A stretch of DNA of 64,000 nt from Phytomonospora endophytica (GCF_014202425.1 NZ_JACHGT010000012.1:62001-126000), one strand, 5' to 3'. Counted from the first letter of the stretch, positions 8,259 through 17,640 are shown. The notes: generated by a model from the letters alone, not told the origin. Made by a program: numbers and translations.

Positions 8259-9122
8259 ATGGTCGAAGAACCGCTGTACCAACTGCCCGAAGACCCGTAC
8301 TCCCCCGCCGACGACGAACACCCGCAAGGCGAGGACGACACCGTCCATCGTGGACCCAACACGGCCGTCGACGAGACGCCCGACCCGCGGCTGGGCCGCA
8401 CGACCCGTGCGCTGTCGGCGAAGCGCCGCATCGCCCAGTCGCGCGCCAACTCCCGCTCGTGGATGCGGATCCTGGCCACCATCACCGGCATCGCGCTGCT
8501 CGCCGGCTGCGCGGCCGGGACCTTCTTCCTGCTGCGCGAGGACGCCGTGACCGAGGAGGGCACCGCCGGTGCGCCACCGACCGCGCAGTCCTCCCCCGCC
8601 GCCGACCCACTCGACTCCCGCGCGACCGACACCGCGCCCGTCACCGTCGAGGAGCTGTTCGCCGAAACCGGAGTGGTCGCGGCGTCGGGCACCTACGAGA
8701 CGGTGCGGACCCAGGCTTCGGAGAACTGCGCGGGCGCCGCCACCGGCGAGCTCGCCAAACTCCTCGACCGGCACGAGTGCAGCCAGGTCGTGCGGGCGAC
8801 GCTGCTGAGCCCCGACGGCGCCTTCGCGCTGACGGCCGGGGTGGTCAACCTCGTCGACGCCGAGTCGGCGCAGGCCGTCCGCAGCGGCGTCGAGGAGGAC
8901 GCCGGGGACTTCACGACACTGCACGGCGACGGGCAGACGGCCGTCCTCGGCCGGACGGCGACCGTCCTGGGCTACAACACCTACGGGCATTACCTGTTGT
9001 ACGTGGTCATCGCACCGACCGACGGGACCCGCCCCGACCAGGGCGACCCCGCCTACACCGCCATCGTCGGCGAGATCGTGGAGACGCACCTGGCGCAGGC
9101 GCTGCGACCGCGTCAGGGCTAG
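8259..9122 (+). CDS. Membrane-anchored protein with extracytoplasmic domain
   Basis: A 287-residue protein with an acidic cytoplasmic N-terminus (1-50), a basic stretch, one transmembrane helix at about 71-92, an acidic/Thr-Ala-Pro linker, and a C-terminal domain of roughly 170 residues outside the membrane. The domain contains two Cys residues (E-N-C-A-G-A and H-E-C-S-Q) that could form a disulfide. I do not recognise the family. ATG 8259 has GAGG in front; an in-frame GTG at 8172 would add 29 low-complexity residues and cannot be excluded. Its stop shares CTAG with the convergent MFS gene. Confidence 0.7.
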   Translation: MVEEPLYQLPEDPYSPADDEHPQGEDDTVHRGPNTAVDETPDPRLGRTTRALSAKRRIAQSRANSRSWMRILATITGIALLAGCAAGTFFLLREDAVTEEGTAGAPPTAQSSPAADPLDSRATDTAPVTVEELFAETGVVAASGTYETVRTQASENCAGAATGELAKLLDRHECSQVVRATLLSPDGAFALTAGVVNLVDAESAQAVRSGVEEDAGDFTTLHGDGQTAVLGRTATVLGYNTYGHYLLYVVIAPTDGTRPDQGDPAYTAIVGEIVETHLAQALRPRQG

Positions 9123-10366
9123 GCCGCGGTCACGACCTCCGCCGGGCGCGCGTCGGCGGGCGTGCGCAGCCGGCGGATCCGGCCGAGCACCATCGGCAGC
9201 GCCGAGACCGCCATCAGCAGCGTTCCGGCACCGACGCCCCAGCGTGAGCCGATCGCCTCGCCGAGCACGCCGCCGACGGCCGCGCCGATCGGGAGCACGC
9301 CGAAGGTGATCAGCCGGTAGCCGCCGTTGCTGCGGGCGAGCGCGCCTTTCGGCATGACGACCTGCCGGAGCGTCACCGACAGGACGTTGGCGGCGCCGAG
9401 TCCGAAGCCGGCGGCGAACTGGAGGACGCCGAGGGCGATGCCGAAGGCGCCGCCGGACCACGGCACGAACGCCAGCAGGAGGGGTGTTCCGGTCGAGAAG
9501 GCCAGTGCGGTGGCGAAGGCGCGGCCGTAGCCGAGGCGGGCGGCGGCGCGCAGGGCGATCATCGTGCCGAGGAAGGCGCCGGCGCCGGTACCGGAGAGGG
9601 CGACGCCGTACCAGCCGGGGCCGAGCCCGCGGTCGGTGACGGCGAGGACGACGAGGTTGACCATGAGGATCTGCGCGCCGGCGTTGTAGAGGGCGGCGTG
9701 GGCGGTCATCAGGCGCAGGAACGGGTTGCGGAGGACGACGCCGAGGCCGCTGAACAGTCCGGCCTTCACCGCGGGCGTGGCGGGCGGGGCCTCGGGGCGT
9801 TTCGCGCCGGCGATGCCGAGGGCGCTGCCGAGGTAGCTCACGGCGTCGACGGCGAGGGCGACGGCGGGGCCGAGGAACTGCACGAGCAGTCCGGCGAGGC
9901 CGGGGCCGGTGACCTGGGCGGCGGTGGTGGAGCCCTGCATGGCCTGGTTGGCCTGGCCGAGGTCGTCGTCGTCGACGAGGGTGGGGACGTAGGCGAAGGC
10001 GCCGATGTCGAAGACGGTGCTGGCCGCGCCCATGGTGAAGGCGACCGCCGCGAGCAGCGGGATGGACAGTCCGTCGAAGAGGTAGGCGAGGGGGACGGCG
10101 GCGAGCGCGGCGGCGCGCACGAGGTCGGCGCCGATCATGATGCCGCGTCGTCTTCGGCCTTCCAGCCAGTGCCCGGCCAGCAGCGGCAGCAGGATGCTGG
10201 GCAGGAAGGTGGCGGTGGCGACGGTGGCGACCCCGGCCGCGCCCGCGTCGAGCAGGAGCGTGGCGACCAGGGGCAACGCGATGTAGGTGATGTCGGCGCC
10301 CATCACCGAGACGGTGTGTCCGGCCCAGAACCTGCGGAAGTCCCGGTCACGACGAAGTACGTGCAA
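9119..10366 (-). CDS. MFS transporter, EntS-like exporter group
   Basis: A 415-residue major facilitator protein with about twelve hydrophobic segments. It opens with the D-x-x-F-R-R-F-W-A-G pattern of the MFS_3 (enterobactin-exporter-like) group and has a basic loop between helices 2 and 3 (L-E-G-R-R-R-R-G). It probably exports a hydrophobic compound or antibiotic; the substrate is unknown. The start is TTG 10366, placed after GGAGGT at good spacing; no better ATG lies in frame. It diverges from a CGNR-type regulator, and the shared intergenic region holds a perfect palindrome just downstream of a good -10 for this gene, suggesting substrate-responsive repression. Confidence 0.88.
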   Translation of the reverse strand: MHVLRRDRDFRRFWAGHTVSVMGADITYIALPLVATLLLDAGAAGVATVATATFLPSILLPLLAGHWLEGRRRRGIMIGADLVRAAALAAVPLAYLFDGLSIPLLAAVAFTMGAASTVFDIGAFAYVPTLVDDDDLGQANQAMQGSTTAAQVTGPGLAGLLVQFLGPAVALAVDAVSYLGSALGIAGAKRPEAPPATPAVKAGLFSGLGVVLRNPFLRLMTAHAALYNAGAQILMVNLVVLAVTDRGLGPGWYGVALSGTGAGAFLGTMIALRAAARLGYGRAFATALAFSTGTPLLLAFVPWSGGAFGIALGVLQFAAGFGLGAANVLSVTLRQVVMPKGALARSNGGYRLITFGVLPIGAAVGGVLGEAIGSRWGVGAGTLLMAVSALPMVLGRIRRLRTPADARPAEVVTAA

Positions 10367-10435
10367 GGTGTTACCTCCATGAAGCGTGAACCGGTAACGT
10401 TACCGGCATGAGGACTATAGAGGTAACCTTTCGGC
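10367..10435. promoter_or_regulatory. Divergent promoter region with GTTACC operator
   Basis: The 16-bp perfect palindrome CCGGTAACGTTACCGG occupies 10391-10406, and further GTTACC/GGTAAC half-sites lie at 10370-10375 and 10422-10427. On the minus strand a -10 TATAGT (10419-10414) precedes the palindrome, so a protein bound there would cover the transcription start of the MFS gene. A possible -35 TTGTCC lies 19 bp upstream. The CGNR-type protein encoded divergently is the obvious candidate regulator, but this is inference. Confidence 0.7.
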
Positions 10436-10984
10436 ATGGGACAACCGGGTGACCGTTCACCTGCGCCGGGCGTCGTCGCCCTGGTGCAGGACTTCGTCAA
10501 CACCACCGACATCGAGGTGGGCATCGACGACATGCGCACCCCCGCCGACCTCGTCGCCTTCGCCGAAGCGCACGGACTGCCCGCGGGCGAGTTCACCGCC
10601 GACGACGTCGAGGTCTGCCGGGCCGCGCGCGAGGCCCTCCGCGACGCCGCCCAGGCCAACGCCGGCGTCGACCTCGACGACGGCGGCGCCCTCGACACAC
10701 TCCTGGCACGCGGGCCGCTGACCGTGCGCATCGCCCCCAGCGGCGAGGCGACCGCCCGCCCCGCCGAGGGCCTCCGGGGCGCCGACGCGCTCCTCGCCGA
10801 ACTCGCCGCGGCCATCGTCGCGTCGGTCGCCGAAGGCACCTGGCGGCGGCTCAAGGCCTGCGCGATGGACTCCTGCCGCTGGGTCTACTACGACAAGAGC
10901 CCGGCCGGGCGCAGCCGCTGGTGCACCATGAGCATCTGCGGCAGCCGCGCCAAGATGCGCGCCTACCGGGGCCGCAAGGGCTAG
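10436..10984 (+). CDS. CGNR zinc finger / ABATE-domain regulator
   Basis: A 182-residue protein with an N-terminal ABATE-like domain (about 12-130) and a C-terminal CGNR zinc finger (about 138-180). The zinc ligands are Cys142, Cys147, Cys163 and Cys168; the signature C-G-N-R is slightly altered to C-G-S-R. Proteins of this type are predicted stress-linked transcription factors, with the zinc finger binding DNA. It diverges from an MFS exporter over 69 bp containing a palindromic operator, so it probably controls that exporter and itself. Confidence 0.85.
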   Translation: MGQPGDRSPAPGVVALVQDFVNTTDIEVGIDDMRTPADLVAFAEAHGLPAGEFTADDVEVCRAAREALRDAAQANAGVDLDDGGALDTLLARGPLTVRIAPSGEATARPAEGLRGADALLAELAAAIVASVAEGTWRRLKACAMDSCRWVYYDKSPAGRSRWCTMSICGSRAKMRAYRGRKG

Positions 10985-11052
10985 CGCCGGAGGTGTCGCA
11001 GCCGGGCGATAGCCTGCGCTGAAATCCCTTTCAGGACAAGGAAGACAGCCGC

Positions 11053-13311
11053 ATGTACGAACCCGGTTCCAAGGCCGCGCTCGCCCTTCTGGAGGCCGCC
11101 GAGCCGGGCGACTGGCCACGGCTGATCGCCTCCCGGCGCGAGATGCTGATCGCGCTCGCCCAACAGGCTCCGCGGCTTCCGCGGACCCTGATCGAGCACG
11201 CCTTGACCGGTGCCGAGCCCGGCCTGCTGCGCGCCATCGCCGACAACACCGCGCTCCAGGCCGAACGGCCCGACGTCCACGGCCGCCTCCTCGCCGACGG
11301 TTCGGCCCCGGTGCTCAAAGCCGTCCTCTACCGCGACTCCTCCCGCTACGGCGAGCAGCCGTGCTGGTCGCACGCCGAGGTCCGCGAGATGCTGGCCCGG
11401 CCCGGCCGGGACGATCCACTGTGGAGCGACCCGGAGCTGGTGCGACTACTGACGGGCGGGCTCCACTACACCCACCACACCGCGCCCGTCGTCTGCCGGG
11501 CGCCGGGCGTCGCCGCCGCCACCTACCGGGCGCGGTACGACATCCTGGGCACCACCGACCGGCTGCACGCGCTGGCCTCGGTCGCCGAGGCCGACGGCAT
11601 CGACGCCGTCGCCGCCCTCCTCGCCGAGCACGACACCCCGGAGGCGCCCCGGCCGCTCGACCTCGCCAGCCTGCGCGCCGCGCTGGAGGAGTTCCAGAGC
11701 ACCCGAAGCCTCCTCACCCACCTGCGCGCCCGCGACATCGTGCCCGGTCACCTGCTACGGCACTACGCGACCATCGACTGGGCAGCCGTGACGGCCGAAC
11801 ACCTCCGGAAGAAGTTCGCCAAGGAGACCGTCACCGCGCTCACCTCCCGTCCGGACTGCACCGCCGAGGCCGCCCGCGCCCTCGGCGACATCGCCGTGGT
11901 CGCCGCCGCCGGAGACCACGACTGGGTCATCGACCACGCCGTCCCCGCGAAGAACGCGCTGAAGGCCCTGCGCGGTACTCGGATCGAGCGCCTGGAACAG
12001 CTCGTCGCCGACGTCCTCGGCGACGACCCCGGCGCCTGGCGCGCCATGCGCGTCGAGGCCACCCGGCACAAGGGGACCATCGCCGAGCTGTTCACCCTCC
12101 TCACCGCCCGGGTCACGGCCGGCGACCTGCCCGACCGGCCCCGGCCCGGCGAGGTCCCACCACCCCCGGCGGGTGGCCGCCTCAGCCTCAAGATCGCCGA
12201 CGCGGCCTACCTGACCCTCCTCGACGCCGCCACCCCCGACGTTCGCCTCGCCCTCCTTCCGGTCCTCGACGGTCCCGCCGCGCACGCCCTGCTCACCCAG
12301 GGCCACGAGCGGATCCCGGAGTGGACCGACGTCCTCCTCGCACTCGGCGACGTCACCCTCCTGACGTGCCTCGCCGACGACCGGCGCCTGTCGGCCGAAG
12401 AGGTCACGCGCCTCATGGCGCTCGACGTCCCCGAGGTCAGCCACGCCCTCGGTGCCAGGCACCGCGACTGGGCGCCCCGGTCGGCCGTGAACTGCCCGGA
12501 CACCGGCCTGCGGACGGTCATCCTGACGAAGATCCATGTCCGCGGCGAGATCCCCCGGCTGCGGATCCTCCTCGACGAATGGGAACGCCACGGCCGCGAA
12601 GGCCTGCCCGCGATGATCAAGCTGACCGTCGCCCAGTCCGGCCTGCCCGCCTTCACCGCCGCCATCCGCCGCCGCGTCGAGGGCCTGCTCGCCCACGACG
12701 ATGAGGCCGCCGCCCTGGCCGAACTGCGCGCCCGCGTCCTTGACGGCGAATCCGCCGCCGGGCAGATCGCCCTGCTGCGCAAGGCATCGGCGAAGTACAA
12801 GACCGTCGGCATCGAACACCACGACTGGCACTGGGCCGATCTGCTCGCCGAGCACCGGCGCGAACCCTTCGCCGACCAGGTCTTCTTCGACCTCACCCGC
12901 GCCCCCGCCTGCCCGGATGACCTACGCGCGCTCGCCGACGGCATGGTCCGGCACTGGGAAACCGACGCCGAGGCCGAACTCGCCGACGGGAAACCCCTCG
13001 CCGACGTCCTCGCCGCCCATACCCTCATCGACCAGCAGACGCAGTGGATCCGGCGCCTGCTCCGCGGCGGGCACCTGACCTGGACCGACGTCCTCACCCA
13101 CGCCCGGCCCGCCAAGACCGCCCTGGCCGTCCTCACCGACGACGACCCCGAAGGCAGGAAACTCCTCGCCGAACACGTCACCGCCGAACTCGGAACCGCC
13201 GCCGACACCTGGCAGCTCGCCCTGACGATGCTGCCCGAGTTCACCGGCTCACCACTGGAACTGCTCCGGACGGCGAACCTCGCCGTCGGTGCCGCCCCGG
13301 GCGCCGCCTAA
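11053..13311 (+). CDS. Large mainly helical protein of unknown function
   Basis: A 752-residue soluble protein with no signal peptide or membrane segment. It is rich in Ala, Leu, Asp, Glu and Arg and reads as a long series of helices, with short stretches resembling HEAT-like repeats, but no catalytic motif is visible and I do not recognise the family. Segments such as R-H-R-D-W-A and H-H-D-W-H-W-A-D-L are the most distinctive. The codon pattern is like that of its neighbours, so there is no sign of recent transfer. The ATG follows a purine-rich AGGACAAGGAAG. Its TAA overlaps the stop of the convergent truA gene. Confidence 0.7.
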   Translation: MYEPGSKAALALLEAAEPGDWPRLIASRREMLIALAQQAPRLPRTLIEHALTGAEPGLLRAIADNTALQAERPDVHGRLLADGSAPVLKAVLYRDSSRYGEQPCWSHAEVREMLARPGRDDPLWSDPELVRLLTGGLHYTHHTAPVVCRAPGVAAATYRARYDILGTTDRLHALASVAEADGIDAVAALLAEHDTPEAPRPLDLASLRAALEEFQSTRSLLTHLRARDIVPGHLLRHYATIDWAAVTAEHLRKKFAKETVTALTSRPDCTAEAARALGDIAVVAAAGDHDWVIDHAVPAKNALKALRGTRIERLEQLVADVLGDDPGAWRAMRVEATRHKGTIAELFTLLTARVTAGDLPDRPRPGEVPPPPAGGRLSLKIADAAYLTLLDAATPDVRLALLPVLDGPAAHALLTQGHERIPEWTDVLLALGDVTLLTCLADDRRLSAEEVTRLMALDVPEVSHALGARHRDWAPRSAVNCPDTGLRTVILTKIHVRGEIPRLRILLDEWERHGREGLPAMIKLTVAQSGLPAFTAAIRRRVEGLLAHDDEAAALAELRARVLDGESAAGQIALLRKASAKYKTVGIEHHDWHWADLLAEHRREPFADQVFFDLTRAPACPDDLRALADGMVRHWETDAEAELADGKPLADVLAAHTLIDQQTQWIRRLLRGGHLTWTDVLTHARPAKTALAVLTDDDPEGRKLLAEHVTAELGTAADTWQLALTMLPEFTGSPLELLRTANLAVGAAPGAA

Positions 13312-14153
13312 CGCTCCAGCGTCCGCACCCGCCGCGTCGTCTCGTCACGGGCCACCCAGCCCGCCGCGTCGGCCGGATAGTCCACGCGCACGAGCGTCAG
13401 CCCGTGCGCGGGGGCCACGACGACCTCGCTGGAACGTTCCGTGCGCGACAGCAACCGCACCGGCCAGTCGGCCTCCCGGCGGCCGTCACCGACCGCCAGG
13501 AGCGCACCGACGAGGCTGCGCACCATCGAGTGGCAGAACGCGTCGGCCGACACCGCAACCACGATCCGGCCATCGGCCGCGCGCGACACGTCCAGGCGGG
13601 ACAGCGCACGGATCGTCGTCGCGCCCTCCCGCTTCTTGCAGAAGGCCGCGAAGTCGTGCTCGCCGAGCAGCGTCGCCGCCGCCCGCGCCATCTCCGCCAC
13701 GTCGAGGGGCCGGTTCCACGCGAGGGTGTCGCGCCGCCACAACGGCTCCACGCCCCAGGTCGCATCCGAGATCCGGTACTCGTAGTGCCGCGCCAGCGCC
13801 GAGAAGCGCGCGTCGAAGGCCCGGTCGATCGGCGCGACGGCCGTGACCCGCACATCCGGCGGGAGGATCCCGCGCAGCCGCCACAGGACCTTGCGCTCCC
13901 CGTCCTGCGCGGCCCAGCGGGCGGCGTCGACGTCGGCGTGACAGACCTGGCCGACGGCGTGGACACCGGCGTCGGTGCGCCCGGCGACGACGAAGGTCGC
14001 CGGAGGCCCGAACAGGTGCTCAAGGGCCGTGCGGACCTCACCGGCGACCGTCCGCGACGACGGCTGGGGCGCCCAGCCGTGGAAGTCGGTGCCGTCGTAG
14101 GAGACGGACAGGCGGAGTCGGACGGTTTCGGCGGCGGTCTCGGGCGCGGTCAC
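13308..14153 (-). CDS. truA: tRNA pseudouridine(38-40) synthase TruA
   Basis: TruA converts uridines 38-40 in the anticodon arm of many tRNAs to pseudouridine. The 281-residue protein carries the family motif A-G-R-T-D-A-G-V-H-A at residues 57-66, with Asp61 as catalytic nucleophile, and the early S-Y-D-G-T-D-F-H-G-W strand. Length is normal for the family. It lies downstream of rplQ, its usual place in actinobacteria, but separated by 215 bp that include a strong terminator, so it may have its own promoter. Confidence 0.95.
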   Translation of the reverse strand: MTAPETAAETVRLRLSVSYDGTDFHGWAPQPSSRTVAGEVRTALEHLFGPPATFVVAGRTDAGVHAVGQVCHADVDAARWAAQDGERKVLWRLRGILPPDVRVTAVAPIDRAFDARFSALARHYEYRISDATWGVEPLWRRDTLAWNRPLDVAEMARAAATLLGEHDFAAFCKKREGATTIRALSRLDVSRAADGRIVVAVSADAFCHSMVRSLVGALLAVGDGRREADWPVRLLSRTERSSEVVVAPAHGLTLVRVDYPADAAGWVARDETTRRVRTLER

Positions 14154-14316
14154 GCTGGTCAGAATCGCACGGGCGCGGGATCAGGGCAGGGGCAGGACCC
14201 CGGCGCCGCACGCCGTCGAAGCGCGCCGGCAGCCGGGCCGAAGCGAGGGCCGGTTCGGGCGTGGGTGTGGCCGCGCTCGGCCCGGATCGTCCACTTCGGA
14301 GGATCGGGTGACAAGA

Positions 14317-14350
14317 CGAAGGCCCCCACCGCGAGCGGTGGGGGCCTTCG
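14317..14350 (-). terminator. Terminator of the alpha operon after rplQ
   Basis: Perfect 16-bp arms (14317-14332 and 14335-14350) close on a GCGA-type tetraloop, giving a very stable hairpin 18 nt downstream of the rplQ stop. It is expected to end transcription of infA through rplQ and to separate truA. Confidence 0.9.
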
Positions 14351-14368
14351 GCGTCTGAAACGGGACGA

Positions 14369-14917
14369 CTACTTGTCGTCGTCCTTCTTCTCGTCGGCGT
14401 CGGTGTCGGCGGCCTCGGGGGCCTCCTCCTCCTTCGCCTCGGCGACAGGCGCGGGAGTCGCCTCGTCCTCGGTCTCACCGGCGAGCGCGGCGACGGCCTC
14501 GGTCTTGGCGGCCTTGCGGGCCTGCTTCTTGGCGGCGGGCGCGGGGGCGGTCTGAACAACCAGCTCCTCCACCAGCTCGATCTGCGCCATGGGCGCGTTG
14601 TCGCCCTTGCGCGGGCCGAGCTTGGTGATGCGCGTGTAGCCGCCGTTGCGGGTCTCGTAGCGCGGCGCGATCTCCTCGAAGAGGGCGTGCGCGACGTCCT
14701 TCTCGTGGAGAAGGGCGATCGCACGACGACGCGACGCGAGGTCGCCCCGCTTGGCGAAGGTCACCAGTCGCTCGGCGAAGGGACGCAGCTTGCGCGCCTT
14801 GGCCTCGGTCGTCTTGATCTTGCCGTGCTTGAACAGCGACGTGGCCAGGTTGGCCAGCAGCAGCTTCTCGTGCGACGGCCCCGCGCCGAGGCGCGCGCCC
14901 TTGGTGGGCTGTGGCAT
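14369..14917 (-). CDS. rplQ: 50S ribosomal protein L17
   Basis: L17 of the large subunit, lining the peptide exit side. The 182-residue protein has the standard core in the first ~118 residues ([16 protein letters not shown]... [15 protein letters not shown]) followed by a ~60-residue Ala/Glu/Lys-rich tail ending in D-E-K-K-D-D-D-K. Such tails are usual in actinobacteria and absent from E. coli L17. It is the last gene of the alpha block, 35 nt after rpoA. Confidence 0.97.
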   Translation of the reverse strand: MPQPTKGARLGAGPSHEKLLLANLATSLFKHGKIKTTEAKARKLRPFAERLVTFAKRGDLASRRRAIALLHEKDVAHALFEEIAPRYETRNGGYTRITKLGPRKGDNAPMAQIELVEELVVQTAPAPAAKKQARKAAKTEAVAALAGETEDEATPAPVAEAKEEEAPEAADTDADEKKDDDK

Positions 14918-14952
14918 TGGTCTAGCTCCTTGGTCTTTTTGCCGCCGCAGCC

Positions 14953-15969
14953 TTAGAGCTGCTCGGTCTCCCGGTAGTCCTCGCCGTCGTCGTCACCGAA
15001 GGCGTCGACTGCCTCGGCAGGGTCGAAGGTGCCCACGGAGTCCTTGAGGGACAGACCCATGCCGGCGAGCTTCATCTTCACTTCGTCGATCGACTTCTGC
15101 CCGAAATTCCTTATATCGAGCAGGTCGGCCTCGGTGCGGTTTATCAATTCCCCGACCGTGTCCACGCCTTCGCGCTTCAGGCAGTTGTACGACCGCACGG
15201 TCAGTTCCAGGTCCTCGATCGGCAGCGCGAGATCGGCGGCCATCTGGGCGTCCTGCGGGGACGGCCCGACGTCGATGCCCTCGGCGGTCGAGTCGAGTTC
15301 GCGGTACAGACCGAACAGCTCCACCAGGGTGGAACCGGCGGAGGCCAGTGCGGTGCGCGGCGTCGTGGACGCCTTGGTCTCGACATCGACGATGAGCTTG
15401 TCGAAGTCGGTGCGCTGCTCGACACGGGTCGCCTCGACGCGGTAGCTGACCTTGAGCACCGGCGAGTAGATCGAGTCGATCGGGATGCGGCCGATCTCGG
15501 AGTTCGGCTGCTTGTTCTGCGGCGCGCTGACGTAGCCGCGGCCCCGCTCGACGGTGAACTCCATGTCGAGGCGGCCCTTGCCGTTGAGCGTGGCGAGGTG
15601 CAGCTCGGGGTTGTGCACCGACACACCGGCGGGCGGCTGGATGTCACCTGCGGTGACCTCGCCCGGGCCCTGCTTGCGCAGGTACATGGTGACCGGCTCG
15701 TCGTGATCGCTCGAAACGCACAGCTGCTTGACGGCCAGCACCAGCTCGACGACGTCTTCCTTCACGCCGGGGATGGTGGTGAACTCGTGCAGCACGCCGT
15801 CGATCTTGATCGAGGTGACGGCGGCGCCGGGGATCGAGCTGAGCAGCGTACGGCGCAGCGAGTTCCCGAGGGTGTAGCCGAAGCCGGGCTCAAGAGGTTC
15901 GATGGTGAACTTCGAGCGCGTCTCGGAGATGGACTCTTCGACCAGGGACGGCCGCTGAGTGATGAGCAC
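14953..15969 (-). CDS. rpoA: DNA-directed RNA polymerase subunit alpha
   Basis: The alpha subunit nucleates polymerase assembly and contacts upstream promoter DNA and activators. The 338-residue product has the N-terminal dimerisation/assembly domain (about 1-225, with [12 protein letters not shown]) and the C-terminal helix-hairpin-helix domain (about 245-315, with E-L-x-V-R-S-Y-N-C-L-K and N-F-G-Q-K-S), then an acidic tail. GTG 15969 is chosen because V/M-L-I-T-Q-R-P is the family start and GGAGGAAC precedes it; the frame open to 16032 is not conserved. Confidence 0.97.
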   Translation of the reverse strand: MLITQRPSLVEESISETRSKFTIEPLEPGFGYTLGNSLRRTLLSSIPGAAVTSIKIDGVLHEFTTIPGVKEDVVELVLAVKQLCVSSDHDEPVTMYLRKQGPGEVTAGDIQPPAGVSVHNPELHLATLNGKGRLDMEFTVERGRGYVSAPQNKQPNSEIGRIPIDSIYSPVLKVSYRVEATRVEQRTDFDKLIVDVETKASTTPRTALASAGSTLVELFGLYRELDSTAEGIDVGPSPQDAQMAADLALPIEDLELTVRSYNCLKREGVDTVGELINRTEADLLDIRNFGQKSIDEVKMKLAGMGLSLKDSVGTFDPAEAVDAFGDDDGEDYRETEQL

Positions 15970-16065
15970 TGTTCCTCCAGTTGTACGGGGACGCCCGCTA
16001 TTTGACGTCCGCGAACATGTGCGGCCGCGCACCGGCGAGTTCCGCCGGGCGCGGCCGGTGAGCCA

Positions 16066-16692
16066 CTACTTCGAGTAGAGCTCGACGATGAGCTGTTCCT
16101 GAACCTGCGTGTCGATGACCTGACGGGCAGGCAGCGAGTGCACGAGGATCTTCATGCGGCTCGGGATGGGCTCCAGCCACGCCGGGACGCGCTTCTCGCC
16201 GGCCTCGGCACGGGCGATCACGAAGGGCGTCATCTCGACGGACTTGGTGCGCACCTCGACGATGTCCTTGGGGGACACGCGGTACGACGGGATGTCCACC
16301 TTGCGGCCGTTGACCATGAAGTGGCCGTGCTTGACCAGCTGGCGGGCCATGTCACGCGACTTGGCGTAGCCGGCGCGGTACACGACGTTGTCCAGGCGGG
16401 ATTCGAGGATCTCCAGGAGGACCTCACCGGTCTTGCCCTGGCGCTTGTTGGCTTCCTCGTAGTAGTTCCGGAACTGCTTCTCCAGAACACCGTAGGTGCG
16501 CTTGGCCTTCTGCTTCTCGCGCATCTGAAGGAGGTACTCGGTCTCCTTCGGACGGCCGCGGCCGTGCTGCCCGGGCGGGTAGGGACGCGACTCAAGGGGG
16601 CACTTCGCGCTTTCGCACTTGCTGCCCTTGAGGAAGAGCTTGACCTTTTCACGACGGCAGCGGCGGCAGTCGGGTCCGGTGTAACGAGCCAT
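16066..16692 (-). CDS. rpsD: 30S ribosomal protein S4
   Basis: S4 is a primary 16S rRNA binder that starts assembly of the 30S body. The 208-residue protein is the zinc-binding form, with Cys9, Cys12, Cys26 and Cys31 in the N-terminal region, followed by the S4 RNA-binding domain (around residues 95-160, with R-L-D-N-V-V-Y-R). In E. coli S4 also represses translation of the alpha operon at the leader of rpsM, relevant to the structured region at 17563-17640. It starts 17 nt after rpsK. Confidence 0.97.
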   Translation of the reverse strand: MARYTGPDCRRCRREKVKLFLKGSKCESAKCPLESRPYPPGQHGRGRPKETEYLLQMREKQKAKRTYGVLEKQFRNYYEEANKRQGKTGEVLLEILESRLDNVVYRAGYAKSRDMARQLVKHGHFMVNGRKVDIPSYRVSPKDIVEVRTKSVEMTPFVIARAEAGEKRVPAWLEPIPSRMKILVHSLPARQVIDTQVQEQLIVELYSK

Positions 16693-16708
16693 GTCTCTCT
16701 ATCTCCCC

Positions 16709-17113
16709 TTAGACCCGGCGCCGCTTGGGCGGACGGCAGCCGTTGTGCGGCTGCGGGGTCACATCCTGAATCTGACCGACTTCGAGACCCGCCGCCTGCA
16801 GCGAACGGATCGCGGTCTCACGGCCGGAGCCGGGACCCTTCACGAAGACGTCGACCTTGCGCATGCCGTGCTCCATCGCGCGACGGGCAGCGGCCTCGGC
16901 GGCCATCTGCGCGGCGAACGGAGTCGACTTGCGGGAGCCCTTGAAGCCGACCTGGCCCGACGAGGACCAGGAGATGACGGCCCCGGTGGGGTCGGTGATG
17001 GAGACGATCGTGTTGTTGAACGTGCTCTTGATGTGAGCGTGCCCGTGGGCGACGTTCTTCTTTTCTTTACGACGGAGCTTCTTGGTGGCTCCGGCGCGTG
17101 CCTTAGGCGGCAT
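16709..17113 (-). CDS. rpsK: 30S ribosomal protein S11
   Basis: S11 sits on the 30S platform close to the mRNA exit region. The 134-residue protein has a basic N-terminal tail ([10 protein letters not shown]) and the conserved [16 protein letters not shown] core, ending in P-P-K-R-R-R-V. Length is normal. It lies 39 nt downstream of rpsM and 16 nt upstream of rpsD in the alpha block. Confidence 0.97.
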   Translation of the reverse strand: MPPKARAGATKKLRRKEKKNVAHGHAHIKSTFNNTIVSITDPTGAVISWSSSGQVGFKGSRKSTPFAAQMAAEAAARRAMEHGMRKVDVFVKGPGSGRETAIRSLQAAGLEVGQIQDVTPQPHNGCRPPKRRRV

Positions 17114-17152
17114 ATGTCTTTGCGCTCCTTGGTGTAAGCCTGTACGGACCGG

Positions 17153-17533
17153 TTACTTCTTGCCGGGCTTCTTCTTGCCGGCCACGGTGCGCTTCGGACC
17201 CTTGCGGGTACGAGCGTTCGTGCGGGTGCGCTGTCCACGCACCGGCAGACCGCGGCGGTGCCGGATGCCCTGGTAGCAACCGATCTCGACCTTGCGGCGG
17301 ATGTCTGCGGCAACCTCGCGGCGAAGGTCGCCTTCCACCTGGTAGTTCTGCTCGATCCAGTCGCGGAGCTGCACGATCTCCGCGTCCGTGAGGTCTTTGA
17401 CCCGCTTGTTCTGGTCGATGCCCGTGCCGACGCACGTGGCGATCGCGCGGGTACGGCCGAGGCCGAAGATGTACGTGAGGCCGATCTCCAGGCGCTTCTC
17501 GCGCGGAAGGTCGACACCTACTAGACGTGCCAT
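17153..17533 (-). CDS. rpsM: 30S ribosomal protein S13
   Basis: S13 forms intersubunit bridges at the 30S head and contacts P-site tRNA. The product has 126 residues with the standard [10 protein letters not shown] start, the helix-two-turn-helix region, the [12 protein letters not shown] motif and a Lys-rich C-terminus. ATG 17533 follows GGAG and matches the family start; the open frame up to 17647 covers the structured leader, not coding sequence. The 166-bp gap to rpmJ contains nested stems that may regulate this gene. Confidence 0.97.
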   Translation of the reverse strand: MARLVGVDLPREKRLEIGLTYIFGLGRTRAIATCVGTGIDQNKRVKDLTDAEIVQLRDWIEQNYQVEGDLRREVAADIRRKVEIGCYQGIRHRRGLPVRGQRTRTNARTRKGPKRTVAGKKKPGKK

Positions 17534-17562
17534 TAAGGGCTGGTACTCCTCAGATGTACGGA

Positions 17563-17640
17563 GGTGGTCGCCACCCCTGCCCTCGTCAGCCCATGTCACC
17601 TTGGTGACGAGACGAGGCCCTGGCCTCCGATACCAGGGGT
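17563..17640 (-). promoter_or_regulatory. Structured leader upstream of rpsM, candidate r-protein regulatory RNA
   Basis: Within the rpmJ-rpsM gap three stems nest perfectly: an outer 7-bp stem (17573-17579 with 17634-17640), a middle 7-bp stem CCTCGTC (17581-17587) with GACGAGG (17611-17617), and an inner 6-bp stem GTCACC (17595-17600) with GGTGAC (17603-17608). A competing hairpin GGTGG/CCACC (17563-17575) lies on the rpsM side and overlaps the outer stem. The position equals that of the S4-binding alpha-operon leader of E. coli; equivalence is inference. Confidence 0.6.
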
